Source: Brevibacterium linens ATCC 9172 (GTDB taxonomy: Bacteria; Actinomycetota; Actinomycetes; Actinomycetales; Brevibacteriaceae). Taken from it: 64,000 nucleotides of DNA. A program made the position numbers and the translations under genes. Location: positions 1 to 64,000 of the forward strand of contig NZ_FXYY01000007.1 in the NCBI RefSeq assembly GCF_900169165.1. The letters are read 5' to 3'. The notes below the pieces were generated by a model that saw only the letters and a program-made list of their open reading frames with translations, was not told where the DNA came from and did not search any database. Of this stretch, positions 16,974-26,384 are shown piece after piece. Position 1 is the first letter of the stretch. Each line of letters begins with the position of its first letter.

Positions 16974-17723
16974 ATGCCGCGAAGAGTGAACGATTTTCGA
17001 GGACTGGCCGAGGTCAGCCGAGTCCTGCTGCTGGGCGCTGTGCAGAACCACCCGGGCAGCCGACTCAAAGAGCTCGCCGAAGAGGCCGGTCTGCACATCA
17101 ACACCGCCCGTGACCACCTGCGAGTGCTCATCGACGAAGGATTCGTCTACCTGCAGTCCGAATCGACAGGGGAGCGGGGGCGGCCGCCGATGGTCTACCA
17201 TCCGGTCGACGATCCGGAGTCGAACGCGGCCGCAGCCGAACGCATCGCTCGCGCTCGCGAACACCACGAAGTGCTCTGCCTCCTCGCGCCCGGAGCCGAA
17301 CTGAGGCCGGCGGAGCTCGACGAACTGGGCGACGAAGCAGGTGCCCAATTCGATCTGCTCTACGAACATCTCGACGATTCGGGAATGGAGCCCGAGCCCG
17401 ATTCAGAGGACCTGCGGATCTCGCTGGCACCGTGCCCGCACTATCGGATGGTCGGCGAGGAGCGCGCGATCGCCTGCGGTATTCACGCGAAGATCGTCAG
17501 AGACCTCCTCAGCCAGGTGCCGGGACCGCTCGAACTCGACCGCCTGCAGCCCTATGTCGAAGAGACCCGTTGCCAGATCCTGCTTCGCGAACACCGATGC
17601 CCGAATCCGCTCGATGCCGAAAGCGCTGAAACAGAAGGCACTGAAGCCGAAGCGTCCGATGCGGAAGGGGCCGATACCGAAAGGGCCGATGGCGAAAAAG
17701 GCGAAGGCGACCGCCCGCGATGA
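16974..17723 (+). CDS. Winged-helix regulator with four C-terminal cysteines, likely Fe-S sensor (SufR/ArnR-like)
   Basis: 249 residues. The N-terminal winged helix (about 10-75) includes HPGSRLKELAEEAGLHINTARDHLRVL and a wing GERGRPPMVYH. The C-terminal part has CPHY (C154), IACGIH (C168), RCQILL (C200) and EHRCP (C209). This spacing recalls [4Fe-4S] regulators such as SufR. In corynebacteria the unrelated-length ArnR, also Fe-S, represses narKGHJI. The tail after residue 213 is a low-complexity run of EA/DA/GA repeats and may be dispensable. The gene is convergent with narI. It probably senses oxygen, NO or iron and controls the nar locus. Confidence 0.7.
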   Translation: MPRRVNDFRGLAEVSRVLLLGAVQNHPGSRLKELAEEAGLHINTARDHLRVLIDEGFVYLQSESTGERGRPPMVYHPVDDPESNAAAAERIARAREHHEVLCLLAPGAELRPAELDELGDEAGAQFDLLYEHLDDSGMEPEPDSEDLRISLAPCPHYRMVGEERAIACGIHAKIVRDLLSQVPGPLELDRLQPYVEETRCQILLREHRCPNPLDAESAETEGTEAEASDAEGADTERADGEKGEGDRPR

Positions 17724-17764
17724 CCGTCAGTCTCGATTGACCGTCCGTCCCCCTTTCGCCTGTC

Positions 17765-18496
17765 TCAGTAGTCGATGGTCTCCCAGCCGCGACGCTGGGG
17801 CTGACGTTGCCTGTCCTTCGACCGATAGATGATGTACGGCCTGGTCAGGTATCCCAGTGGTGCGGCGAAGACGTGGACGAGTCGGGTGAAGGGCCACAGC
17901 GCGAAGATGAGGATCGCTGCGAGCACGTGCACTTGGAATCCGATCGGGGCGGTCGACATGAGGGCGATATCGGGTTGGAATGCCCAGAACTGTCGGAACC
18001 ATACGGACACGCCCTCCCGGTAGTCGTACCCGCCGAGTGCCGAGTCGAAGATCGTCGAATAGACCCCGGCGAGGATGACGACCGAGAGCATGAGATACAT
18101 GAGTTTGTCGAGCCGGGTGGTCGCACCGAACACCCGATTGTTCGTTCTGCGACGGTAGATGAGCAGGACCAGCCCGCCGACCGTGGCCGCAGCTGCGCCG
18201 AGCCCGATCGTGATCGCCATGAAGTGATACATGTGATCGGTGATGCCCACCGCCGCAGTCCACGACTTCGGAATCACCAGGCCGACGACGTGGCCGAGGA
18301 AGACGAAGATGATTCCGTAGTGGAACAGCGGGGAACCGATGCGCAGGAGCTTCGACTCGTAGATCTGCGACGACCGCGTCGTCCAACCGAAGCGGTCACG
18401 TCGGAACCGCCAGATATGACCGAGGATGAACACGGCCAACGCCATGTAGGGGATGATCACCCACAGGAACGTCTCGAGCACCGTCGGTGAGTTCAT
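17765..18496 (-). CDS. narI: Respiratory nitrate reductase gamma subunit
   Basis: 243 residues with five membrane spans. This is the cytochrome b subunit that passes electrons from quinol to NarH. The four haem-ligand histidines are visible in two pairs: PLFHYGIIFVFLGHVVG and QVHVLAAILIFALWPFTRLVH. The ATG at 18496 overlaps the narJ stop in an ATGA arrangement. A longer reading from 18556 lies inside narJ. It is the last gene of narKGHJI. Confidence 0.95.
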   Translation of the reverse strand: MNSPTVLETFLWVIIPYMALAVFILGHIWRFRRDRFGWTTRSSQIYESKLLRIGSPLFHYGIIFVFLGHVVGLVIPKSWTAAVGITDHMYHFMAITIGLGAAAATVGGLVLLIYRRRTNNRVFGATTRLDKLMYLMLSVVILAGVYSTIFDSALGGYDYREGVSVWFRQFWAFQPDIALMSTAPIGFQVHVLAAILIFALWPFTRLVHVFAAPLGYLTRPYIIYRSKDRQRQPQRRGWETIDY

Positions 18497-19329
18497 GATC
18501 GCTCTCCTGTCACGTCCGTCAGCGGGATGAATGTCTGTTTGCCACCGGCCGAACACGGTCCCGCAGCCGCCCCAGACGACACCGAGGCAGCCGCCGTCAT
18601 CGCCGCGGTGGTCTCGGCCGCGCTCGGCGGAAGATCGCCGTATCCTCCGAGTCCGTCGAGTCCCACCGTCTCCGTGGCCGGTCCTTCGGCAGCGAGCCGT
18701 TCGACGGCATGGATGTCGTCTCCGTCGAGGGCGGGCAGGGTGCCGCAGACCGCGCGGATGGTTCCGGCCCAGGGCGAGCCGATCTCGTCGAGGTGGAGAC
18801 GCAGCAGTTCGATCCCGGCCCGGTTGGACAGCAGGATCCGCACCCCGGCGCGAAGATCGTGCCCGGCGGCGAACTCGAGCACATAGGTGAGATGGTCAGG
18901 CAGCTGTGATTCGTCCATGTCGAGCCCTGCCGCCCGGTAGATCTCCTTGATCTCCAACAGCGCCTGCCCGCGCTTGCGCGTGTCGCCGTTCGAGAAATAG
19001 GTAAGGAACAGACAACCGCGCCGCCTGGTATCGAAGGTTTCGACATAGTCGGCGCGCAGTCCGATGGGATCACCGGCACCGAGGTGGCCGATCGTCTCGT
19101 CCAGATCGTCCTTGAGATGATCGGGGACTCCCGCCTGGTCGAGCAGCGCAGAGATCTGAGGCAGCCGTTCGAGCAGATCGTCACCGGGGTAGTCGATGAG
19201 CCAGGATGCCGCCGCGAAGACGGCATGCAATGCCGAATCGTCGATTCCCGGGGCAGTCTGTCCGCCCGACTCGGCATGGTCGGCGGCGCGTTTCGTCCAT
19301 TTGGACAGGAACTTCAGAGGTCGGTACAT
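18493..19329 (-). CDS. narJ: Nitrate reductase assembly chaperone (delta subunit)
   Basis: 278 residues. The core VFAAASWLIDYPGDDLLERL and DYVETFDTRRRGCLFLTYFSNGDTRKRG are typical of NarJ. NarJ binds NarG and assists molybdenum cofactor insertion and membrane docking. Residues after about 215 are a low-complexity Gly/Ala-rich tail, longer than usual. It starts two bases after narH and overlaps narI by four, so translation is coupled. Confidence 0.93.
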   Translation of the reverse strand: MYRPLKFLSKWTKRAADHAESGGQTAPGIDDSALHAVFAAASWLIDYPGDDLLERLPQISALLDQAGVPDHLKDDLDETIGHLGAGDPIGLRADYVETFDTRRRGCLFLTYFSNGDTRKRGQALLEIKEIYRAAGLDMDESQLPDHLTYVLEFAAGHDLRAGVRILLSNRAGIELLRLHLDEIGSPWAGTIRAVCGTLPALDGDDIHAVERLAAEGPATETVGLDGLGGYGDLPPSAAETTAAMTAAASVSSGAAAGPCSAGGKQTFIPLTDVTGERS

Positions 19330-19331
19330 CG

Positions 19332-20984
19332 TCAGGCCCCTGCCGGTCCGTCGACGGTCGGGAACAGGCCGGTCGGACGCCCCTTCCCGTCCCAGTTGAG
19401 CAAGTTGAGCCGACCACGCAGATGCGAGCGTTCTCCCTCGTCCTCTGCGCTGCGTTCGGCCAGCGGGTCCGACATCCCAGAGGTGCCCGCAAATCCTCTG
19501 GAGGCGACATCGGGCATCTCGTTCATGCCCGGTCCGCCGTCGGCATTGAGCGGGCAGTCCGTGCCGATGCCTTCGAGACTGTGGGCCTGCTCGGAGTGGC
19601 CGGCGGGGATGACATAACGTTCGTCGTACTTCGCGATCGCCAGCAGTCGGTACATCTCCTCCATCGACTCCGGAGTCATCCCCACGGCATGGGGTATGCG
19701 CACATCGGGCTCGATGCCCATATTGATATCGCGCATGAATGCCCGCATCGCTGCCATTCGGCGGAGCACATCGGCGACGACATCCGTATCCCCGGCGGTG
19801 AACAGGTTCGCGAGGTATTCGATGGGGATGCGCAGCTCATCGATCGCGGCGAAGAGGTTGACGGCGTTCTCCGCGTCGTAGCCGGTGTCCTTGACGACGT
19901 CGACGACCGGCGACAGCGGCGGGATGTACCAGACCATCGGCATCGTCCTGTACTCCGGATGAAGCGGCAGCGCGAGGTCGTATTCCTTGATGAGCTTGTA
20001 CACCGGGGACCGCTGGGCGGCCATGATCCAGTCGTGCGGAATGCCTGCCCGCTCGGCGGCATCCATGACATCCGGATCATGTGGGTCGAGGATGAGGTCC
20101 TTCTGCGCGGCGAAGAGGTCCTTCTCATCGGGGACCGACGCCGCCTCGGTGACTTTATCGGCGTCATAGAAGACCAGCCCGATATAACGCAGGCGACCCA
20201 CACAGGTCTCCGCACAGACAGTCGGCTCACCGTTTTCGATGCGCGGATAGCAGAACGTACATTTCTCGGCCTTGCCGGTGCGGTGATTGAAGTAGATCTT
20301 CTTGTACGGGCATCCGGAGATGCACATCCGCCAGCCACGGCAGGAGTCCTGGTCGACGAGCACGATCCCGTCCTCCTCGCGTTTGTAGATCGCACCAGAT
20401 GGGCAGGAGGCGACGCAGGAGGGGTTGAGGCAGTGTTCGCAGATGCGCGGCAGGTAGAACATGAAGGTCTCTTCGAACTCGAGTTTGACCTTGTCGCCGA
20501 TCGACTTGAGCATCGGATCGAGATCGGCCTTGGCATACGTCCCGCCGAGGTCGTCATCCCAGTTGCCCGACCACTTGATGTCCATCCGCTCGCCGGTGAG
20601 CAGGGACTTCGGCGGCGCCGTGGGAATGTGCTTCTGCTCCGGAGCCGAGAGCAGGTTGTCGTATTCGTAACTCCACGGCTCGTAGTAGTCCTCGATGCCC
20701 GGCAGCTTCGGATTCGAGAAGATGGACGCGAGCTTCTTCAGCTTGCCGCCGGCCTTGAGCTTGAGCCGGCCGTTCCTGCTCAGCGCCCAGCCGCCCTGCC
20801 ACTTCTCCTGATCCTCGTAGCCGCGCGGGTAGCCCTGCCCGGGCCGGGTCTCGACATTGTTGAACCACACGTATTCGGTGCCCTTGCGGTTCGTCCACGC
20901 CTGTTTGCACGTGACCGAGCATGTGTGGCAGCCGATGCATTTGTCGAGGTTCATCACCATCGCCATCTGCGCCATGATTCTCAT
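19332..20984 (-). CDS. narH: Respiratory nitrate reductase beta subunit
   Basis: 550 residues. This iron-sulfur subunit carries four Cys clusters: CIGCHTCSVTC, CEHCLNPSCVASCP, CRGWRMCISGCPYKK and CTFCYPRIENGEPTVCAETC. The Trp in CRGWRMC is the usual marker of the [3Fe-4S] site in NarH. The ATG at 20984 has GGAGG eight bases upstream. The tail (last 60 residues) is specific to this lineage. It works in the cytoplasmic NarGH complex. Confidence 0.96.
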   Translation of the reverse strand: MRIMAQMAMVMNLDKCIGCHTCSVTCKQAWTNRKGTEYVWFNNVETRPGQGYPRGYEDQEKWQGGWALSRNGRLKLKAGGKLKKLASIFSNPKLPGIEDYYEPWSYEYDNLLSAPEQKHIPTAPPKSLLTGERMDIKWSGNWDDDLGGTYAKADLDPMLKSIGDKVKLEFEETFMFYLPRICEHCLNPSCVASCPSGAIYKREEDGIVLVDQDSCRGWRMCISGCPYKKIYFNHRTGKAEKCTFCYPRIENGEPTVCAETCVGRLRYIGLVFYDADKVTEAASVPDEKDLFAAQKDLILDPHDPDVMDAAERAGIPHDWIMAAQRSPVYKLIKEYDLALPLHPEYRTMPMVWYIPPLSPVVDVVKDTGYDAENAVNLFAAIDELRIPIEYLANLFTAGDTDVVADVLRRMAAMRAFMRDINMGIEPDVRIPHAVGMTPESMEEMYRLLAIAKYDERYVIPAGHSEQAHSLEGIGTDCPLNADGGPGMNEMPDVASRGFAGTSGMSDPLAERSAEDEGERSHLRGRLNLLNWDGKGRPTGLFPTVDGPAGA

Positions 20985-21046
20985 CAGTGTGCCTCCTGTC
21001 CCCGAGTCGGTGTCTGGTGCTGATCGTCTGTGTGGGCCACGGCTGC

Positions 21047-24000
21047 TCAGTACTCCACGTTCTGGTTGCTGCGACGCCGGATCACGGTCACCTCGTCGCG
21101 CTGATTGCCTGTGGGCCCGTAGTAGTTGAAGGCGAACGACAGCTGGCCGTACCCACCCACGAGGTGAGTCGGCTTGATCATGATCCGTGTCAGGGAGTTG
21201 TGGATGCCTCCGCGCTGTCCGGTCGTCTCAGTGAGCGGAACATTGACCGTTCGCTCCTGCGCGTGGTGCATGAACGCCGTCCCCTGCGGCATCCGATGGG
21301 ACACGACGGCGCGGGCGGCTACGACGCCGTTGCGGTTGATCGCCTCGATCCAGTCGTTGTCGGCGATGCCGACCGCCTCGGCGTCCTCGACGCTCATCCA
21401 GATCGTCTGCCCGCCGCGGCCGAGGCTCATCATGAAGAAGTTCTCCTGATACATCGAGTGGATCGCCCATTTGTTGTGCGGGGTCAGGTAGCGCACCGCG
21501 ATCGCGGTGCCGTCCGAGTCGCCGATCTGCGGTTCGCCGAACAGAGCATTCATGTCCAGGGGCGGGCGGAACGTCGGCAGTGCGTCCCCCATCTCCATGA
21601 ACCAGTCATGGTCGACGTAGAACTGATAGCGTCCGGTCAGTGTGTGCCAGGGTTTGAGCCGCTCCACATTGATTGTGAAGGGCGAGTAGCGGCGTCCGCC
21701 GGACTCGGAGCCCGACCACTCCGGGGAGGTGATCACCGGCACGGGGGCAGCCTTCGCATCCTCGAAGGAGACCTGTTTGCCCTCGTGCTCGGCGGAGAGA
21801 TCTGCCAGCTTCTGCCCGGTGCGCCGCTCGAGGGTGGTGAAGCCCTCGGTGGCCATCAGCCCGTTCGTCGTGCCGGACAGACCGAGGATGTAGTCGGCGG
21901 CGCGCCGGTCGGTGTCCAGTCGCGGCTGGCCCTTGCCCGCACCTTTGCTCGCGACTCCGTTGAGCCGACGCAGCCGTTCGACGTGATGATCGACGTCATA
22001 GCGGATGCCGCGGGCGTTCATCCCCTGGGACTCGAGCAGCGGACCGATCGAGGTGTACTTGTCGTGGATGGCGGTGTAGTCGCGTTCGACCTCGACGAGT
22101 TTGGGCATCGTCTTGCCCGGCACCGGTTCGCATTCGCCGAACTTCCAGTCCTTGACCCGTCCGTGCGGGGTGTTCAGGGCGTCCGGGCTGTCGTGCTGGA
22201 GCGGTTGGGCCACGACATCCGTTCGCGTGCCCAGGTGAGTGCGGGCGAGCTCGGAGAACTTCTCGGCGATCGTCGCCCAGGTCTCCCAATCGTTGCGTGA
22301 CTGCCACGGTGTGGAGATCGCCGGGTTGAACGTGTTGACGAAGGGATGCATGTCCGTCGTCGACAGGTCGTGCTTCTCGTACCAGGTGGCCGCCGGCAAT
22401 ACGACGTCCGAATGCAGCGTCGTCGTGGTCATCCTGAAATCCAGGGTCAGGAGCAGGTCGATTTTGCCCTGGGGAGCATCCTCGCGCCAGTCGACGTCGC
22501 GCGGTCGCAGATTCTCAGGCGTCTCCTCGGCGGAGACCGAATTGTCGACACCGAGCAGGTGCTTGAGGAAGTACTGGTCGCCCTTGGCGGAGGAACCCAA
22601 TGTGTTCGCCCGCCACATCGACCAGATGCGCGGATAGTTGTTCCGCGCATCCGGGTCCTCGACGGCGAAGCGAAGCCTTCCGGCCTTGAGCTCGTCGACG
22701 ATGTGCTCGGCACTGGTCTTGCCCGCCTGGTTGGCCGCCTCGGCGATGTCGAGGGGATTGTCGTCGAAGGTCGGATAGTACGGCTGCCAGCCCAGACGCG
22801 CGGATTGAGCGACGGCATCGGCGGTCGACATCCCTGTGAACTTTCCGTGTCCGGCCCGCGCCGAGAGCATATCGGCCCCGAACTGGTCATAGCGCCACTG
22901 ATCGGTGTGCATGTACCAGTACGTCGTCTGCGTCATCTGCCGCGGCGGGCGCACCCAGTCCAGGGCATTGGCCAGGTGCAGCCATCCGGTGAAGGGACGG
23001 ATCTTCTCCTGGCCGACGTAATGGGCCCAGCCGCCGCCGTTGACTCCCTGCGTTCCGCACAGCGTGGTCAGGGTGAGGAAGGTGCGGTAGGTCTGATCCG
23101 AGTGGAACCAGTGGTTCGTGCCCGCACCCATGATGATCATCGACCGGCCCTTCGAGTCCCGCGCATTGGCGGCGAATTCGCGGCCGATGCGGGCTGCTGC
23201 CTGCCACGGCACTCCCGTGATCGCCTCCTGCCAGGCCGGGGTGTTCGGGCTCGTCGCATCCTCATAGTTCTCCGCCCACGTCCCGGGCAGGCCGGGCCGC
23301 CCCACCCCGTATTCGGCGAGCATGAGGTCGAAGACCGTGGTCATGACCCTCTCGCCGAGGCGGACGACCGGAACCCCGCGCGTGATCTCGTCAATCTCGC
23401 CTTGGGCAGCGGTATCGAAGCGCGGCAGCGTGACCTCGACGGCATCGCGGATGCCGTCGGTCGCCTCGGCGATGGACAGGGCCGGGTCGATGTCCTCGAG
23501 GTCGAGGTTCCACTTGCCTTCGCCGTCGGCGGCGAAGCGGTGGCCCAGGGTGCCGTTGGGCACGGCCGGTGAGTTCGTGGCCTTGTCCCACAGGGCGGGT
23601 TTGAAGTCGGCATCCTCGGTGTCGGCCTCGGACGTGGCTGCGGAGCCGAGATCGGTGGCGGTGACGAAGCGGCCCGGTCGAAATCCACCGGTCTCGTCGG
23701 GTTCGAGCTCGACGAGGAACGGCAGGTCAGTGTACTTGCGGACATAGCCGTCGAAGTAGTCCGTCGTCGCGTCGACGAAGAATTCCTTGAGGATGACATG
23801 GCCCATGGCCATCGCCAGGGCGCCGTCGGTGCCGGTGGCCGGTGCCAGCCATTCGTCGGCGAACTTCACGTTCTCCGCATAATCCGGGGCGATGGAGATG
23901 ACCTTCTGGCCGTGGTAGCGGGCTTCGGCCATCCAGTGGGCGTCCGGGGTGCGGGTCAACGGAACATTCGACCCCCACATCATCAGGTAGGAGGAGTTCC

Positions 24001-24832
24001 ACCAGTCACCGGACTCGGGCACGTCGGTCTGGTCGCCGAAGACCTGTGGGGACGCCGGCGGCAGGTCGGCGTACCAGTCGTAGAACGACAGCATCGAGCC
24101 GCCGATGAGCTGGTGGAACCGGGCTCCGGAGGAGAAGGAGACCGGGCTCATGGCCGGAATGGGGGAGAAGCCGGTGGTGCGGTCGGGTCCGAGGTATTTC
24201 ACGGTATAGACGTAGGCGGCGGCGACGATCTCGACGGCTTCGGCCCACGTCGCGCGCACGAGTCCGCCCTTGCCGCGGACTGATTTGTAGCGGCGGGCCT
24301 TGACCGGGTCCTCGACGATGGACTTCCACGCCAGCACTGGGTCGTGGCCGTTGGCGGCCTTGGCTTCGCGGAAGAGCCGCAGCAGTGCGCCGCGGACATA
24401 GGGGTAGCGGACTCGGGTGGGGGAGTAGGTGTACCAGGAGAACGAGGCTCCGCGAGGGCAGCCGCGCGGTTCGTATTCGGGCATGTCCGGGCCCGGGCTG
24501 GGATAGTCCGTGGCCTGGGACTCCCACGTGATGAGTCCGTCCTTGACGTAGACGTGCCAGGAGCACGAACCCGTGCAGTTGACCCCGTGGGTGGAGCGGA
24601 CGACTTTGTCGTGTGACCAGCGGTTGCGATAGAAGGAGTCGCCCTGCCGCCCGCCGGAGTAGTGGATCTCGCGCTTGTCCTCGCTCATCGTCGCCCGAGG
24701 GGTGAAGAACTTCCGGCTTCCGATGAGCGTGTCCATGAGCGAGTTGTCGGTGCCCGGACGGACGGCCTCCGGCGGCGAGGAATCGGTCGGCGTGTACTGG
24801 TTTCTGCCCTGCGCCGTATTCTCGGTGGTCAT
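21047..24832 (-). CDS. narG: Respiratory nitrate reductase alpha subunit
   Basis: 1261 residues. This is the molybdenum subunit reducing nitrate to nitrite at the cytoplasmic membrane face. HGVNCTGSCSW (near residue 84) gives the HxxxCxxxC ligands of the FS0 cluster. YDWYADLPPASP (near residue 250) contains the Asp that binds Mo in NarG. No classical Tat signal is seen, as expected. The ATG overlaps the narK stop (ATGA). A 62-base gap separates it from narH. Confidence 0.97.
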   Translation of the reverse strand: MTTENTAQGRNQYTPTDSSPPEAVRPGTDNSLMDTLIGSRKFFTPRATMSEDKREIHYSGGRQGDSFYRNRWSHDKVVRSTHGVNCTGSCSWHVYVKDGLITWESQATDYPSPGPDMPEYEPRGCPRGASFSWYTYSPTRVRYPYVRGALLRLFREAKAANGHDPVLAWKSIVEDPVKARRYKSVRGKGGLVRATWAEAVEIVAAAYVYTVKYLGPDRTTGFSPIPAMSPVSFSSGARFHQLIGGSMLSFYDWYADLPPASPQVFGDQTDVPESGDWWNSSYLMMWGSNVPLTRTPDAHWMAEARYHGQKVISIAPDYAENVKFADEWLAPATGTDGALAMAMGHVILKEFFVDATTDYFDGYVRKYTDLPFLVELEPDETGGFRPGRFVTATDLGSAATSEADTEDADFKPALWDKATNSPAVPNGTLGHRFAADGEGKWNLDLEDIDPALSIAEATDGIRDAVEVTLPRFDTAAQGEIDEITRGVPVVRLGERVMTTVFDLMLAEYGVGRPGLPGTWAENYEDATSPNTPAWQEAITGVPWQAAARIGREFAANARDSKGRSMIIMGAGTNHWFHSDQTYRTFLTLTTLCGTQGVNGGGWAHYVGQEKIRPFTGWLHLANALDWVRPPRQMTQTTYWYMHTDQWRYDQFGADMLSARAGHGKFTGMSTADAVAQSARLGWQPYYPTFDDNPLDIAEAANQAGKTSAEHIVDELKAGRLRFAVEDPDARNNYPRIWSMWRANTLGSSAKGDQYFLKHLLGVDNSVSAEETPENLRPRDVDWREDAPQGKIDLLLTLDFRMTTTTLHSDVVLPAATWYEKHDLSTTDMHPFVNTFNPAISTPWQSRNDWETWATIAEKFSELARTHLGTRTDVVAQPLQHDSPDALNTPHGRVKDWKFGECEPVPGKTMPKLVEVERDYTAIHDKYTSIGPLLESQGMNARGIRYDVDHHVERLRRLNGVASKGAGKGQPRLDTDRRAADYILGLSGTTNGLMATEGFTTLERRTGQKLADLSAEHEGKQVSFEDAKAAPVPVITSPEWSGSESGGRRYSPFTINVERLKPWHTLTGRYQFYVDHDWFMEMGDALPTFRPPLDMNALFGEPQIGDSDGTAIAVRYLTPHNKWAIHSMYQENFFMMSLGRGGQTIWMSVEDAEAVGIADNDWIEAINRNGVVAARAVVSHRMPQGTAFMHHAQERTVNVPLTETTGQRGGIHNSLTRIMIKPTHLVGGYGQLSFAFNYYGPTGNQRDEVTVIRRRSNQNVEY

Positions 24833-26175
24833 GACCGTGTCTCCTTGTCGTCGTCGCTGATACCCGAACCCGTCGGGTCGCTGTCGGTTCCGGCGCGCTC
24901 TGCGCTCGAGCCGGCGCTGGGGGCTGCCGCGGCGGAATCATGATGGTCCACGGCTTCGGCCGTCGTCGGCGGGTTGGCGCCGATCCAGAGTGTGATGAGG
25001 AGCGCGATGACCGTGAAGCCGGCGAGCAGCAGCAGACCCAGCGAGTAGTCGTGGGTCGCCGACCACATCGCTCCCAGCAGGAGCGGCGGGACGAATCCGC
25101 CCAGTCCGCCGGCAGCGCCGACGAAGCCCGTGATCGAGCCGACTCTTGCAGGATCCGAGCGCTGCGCGATGAGCGCGAAGGTCGCACCGGAGGCCAGTCC
25201 GAAGCCTGCCGACATCGCAATGAACTCTGAGCTGTAGACGATGAACTCCACGGGGTGGAAGGACAGGGCGATGGCGCAGATGGCGACGAGTGAGTAGGCC
25301 ACGCCGAGGGCCTTCACCGCCCCGAGGCGATCGGCGAGGATTCCGCCCAGCGGGCGGGTGATGACTGCGACGATGACGAAGCCGGCCATGCGCAGGGATG
25401 CATCGGCGGGTTCGAGGCCATAGTCGTTGTTGAGGTAAGTCGGCAGGTAGACGGAGAAAGCGACATAGCCGCCGAAGGCGAGAGCGTAGAGATAGGCAGC
25501 CTGCCAGGTCAGCTTGACCGACAGCGTCTGTCCCAGGGTGGTGATGAGGTTCTGGCGCACAGGCTGCCAGTCGGGTGGATTGCGCATCAACGTGAAAGCC
25601 AGGAGCGCGTAGATGACGAGGACGACGGCTGCGACCACGAAGGGCAGCTGCGGCCAGATGTTGTACAGGGGCACGGTAGTGAAGGCCGCGATCGCGGTAC
25701 CGCCCATGCCCATGCCGTAGACGCCGATGGCTGAACCGCGGGACTCCTTGGGGAACCAGCGATTGACGTAGGGGACGCCGACGGCGAAGCTCGTGCCGGC
25801 GACGCCGAGGAAGAATCCGCCGACGATGAGCGTGGCGTAGTTGTACTGGCCGATGAAGCCGACGAAGAGCACCGGAATGACCGTGATGAGGGCGATGAAT
25901 GACATCATGAAACGTCCGCCGAGGCGGTCGGTCAGCGCTCCCACGACAATTCGTCCCAGCGAGCCGACGAGGACGGGCACGGCGACGAGCAGCGCCGAGT
26001 CGTCGGTGAGTTTCTCCTCGACGAAGTGTGGTCCCAGGGGGCTGATGAGCGACCAGGCCCAGAACGTCACAGTGAAGCCGACGGTAGCGAAGATCAGTGC
26101 TCTGGTCCGCTGCGCATTCGTAGCCGAAGCAGGTGATCCGGCGGTCGATGGTTGATGCATCTCAGGCTGTGACAT
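24829..26175 (-). CDS. narK: Nitrate/nitrite transporter NarK (MFS)
   Basis: 448 residues with about 12 membrane spans. The two nitrate signature regions are GVAGTSFAVGVPYVNRWFP and GFVGAAGGLGGFVPP. It imports nitrate or exchanges it for nitrite. The ATG at 26175 is preferred: GGAGGGG lies eight bases upstream, while the GTG at 26190 does not have this. It is the first gene of the operon, so the promoter is in the 209-base gap to mobA. Confidence 0.94.
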   Translation of the reverse strand: MSQPEMHQPSTAGSPASATNAQRTRALIFATVGFTVTFWAWSLISPLGPHFVEEKLTDDSALLVAVPVLVGSLGRIVVGALTDRLGGRFMMSFIALITVIPVLFVGFIGQYNYATLIVGGFFLGVAGTSFAVGVPYVNRWFPKESRGSAIGVYGMGMGGTAIAAFTTVPLYNIWPQLPFVVAAVVLVIYALLAFTLMRNPPDWQPVRQNLITTLGQTLSVKLTWQAAYLYALAFGGYVAFSVYLPTYLNNDYGLEPADASLRMAGFVIVAVITRPLGGILADRLGAVKALGVAYSLVAICAIALSFHPVEFIVYSSEFIAMSAGFGLASGATFALIAQRSDPARVGSITGFVGAAGGLGGFVPPLLLGAMWSATHDYSLGLLLLAGFTVIALLITLWIGANPPTTAEAVDHHDSAAAAPSAGSSAERAGTDSDPTGSGISDDDKETRS

Positions 26176-26240
26176 ATTCTGCCCCTCCACGACGAATGTG
26201 CCGACTGCTTTCCATCACAGCAGAGTTGAGGGGAAAGTGG

Positions 26241-26256
26241 AACAGTTTCCACCGTG
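26241..26256. promoter_or_regulatory. Inverted repeat upstream of narK
   Basis: GTGGAA-CAGT-TTCCAC, a perfect 6-bp inverted repeat about 65-80 bases before the narK start. The position fits an activator or repressor site of the nar operon. The binder is unknown. The coordinates may be off by two or three bases. Confidence 0.35.
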
Positions 26257-26321
26257 TTTAATCAGGAGGCCGCTCGGGCCGCGTCTGTGTGGAAGGTCGG
26301 ACCTCGCCCACGGGGTCACAA

Positions 26322-26337
26322 AGTGATATACGTCATA
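26322..26337. promoter_or_regulatory. CRP/FNR-family-like site between narK and mobA
   Basis: AGTGA-TATACG-TCATA differs by one base per half from TGTGA-N6-TCACA, the site of GlxR/CRP-type proteins. It is about 150 bases upstream of narK and 50 upstream of mobA. A GTCACA...TGTGAC pair surrounds it. Candidate only. Confidence 0.35.
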
Positions 26338-26349
26338 ATTGTGTGACTG

Positions 26350-26378
26350 ATTCTACTGTCTGTAGAAAAGCGTATGAT
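26350..26378 (+). promoter_or_regulatory. mobA promoter with operator motif TTCTAC-N5-GTAGAA
   Basis: TTCTAC (26351-26356), TGTCT, GTAGAA (26362-26367), then TATGAT (26373-26378) as a good -10. The mobA ATG follows six bases after the -10, so the transcript is probably leaderless. The palindrome fills the spacer and would block polymerase. It matches the motif at 16897-16913 in front of the Cys-rich regulator. Confidence 0.6.
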
Positions 26379-26384
26379 CGAGTC

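Noticed and set aside
16778..17131. Extension of the amidase by 118 residues upstream
   Set aside because: It overlaps the divergent regulator gene and its operator. The ATG at 16777 has a strong ribosome site and gives a normal amidase length.
19206..22300. Long plus-strand open frames opposite narH and narG (605 and 437 codons)
   Set aside because: They are mirror frames of strongly conserved nar genes in GC-rich DNA, with no domain, no ribosome site and biased composition.
26289..26384. Longer mobA start at 26289
   Set aside because: The extra 32 residues cover the -10, the operator and a CRP-like site, and they show no similarity to MobA.
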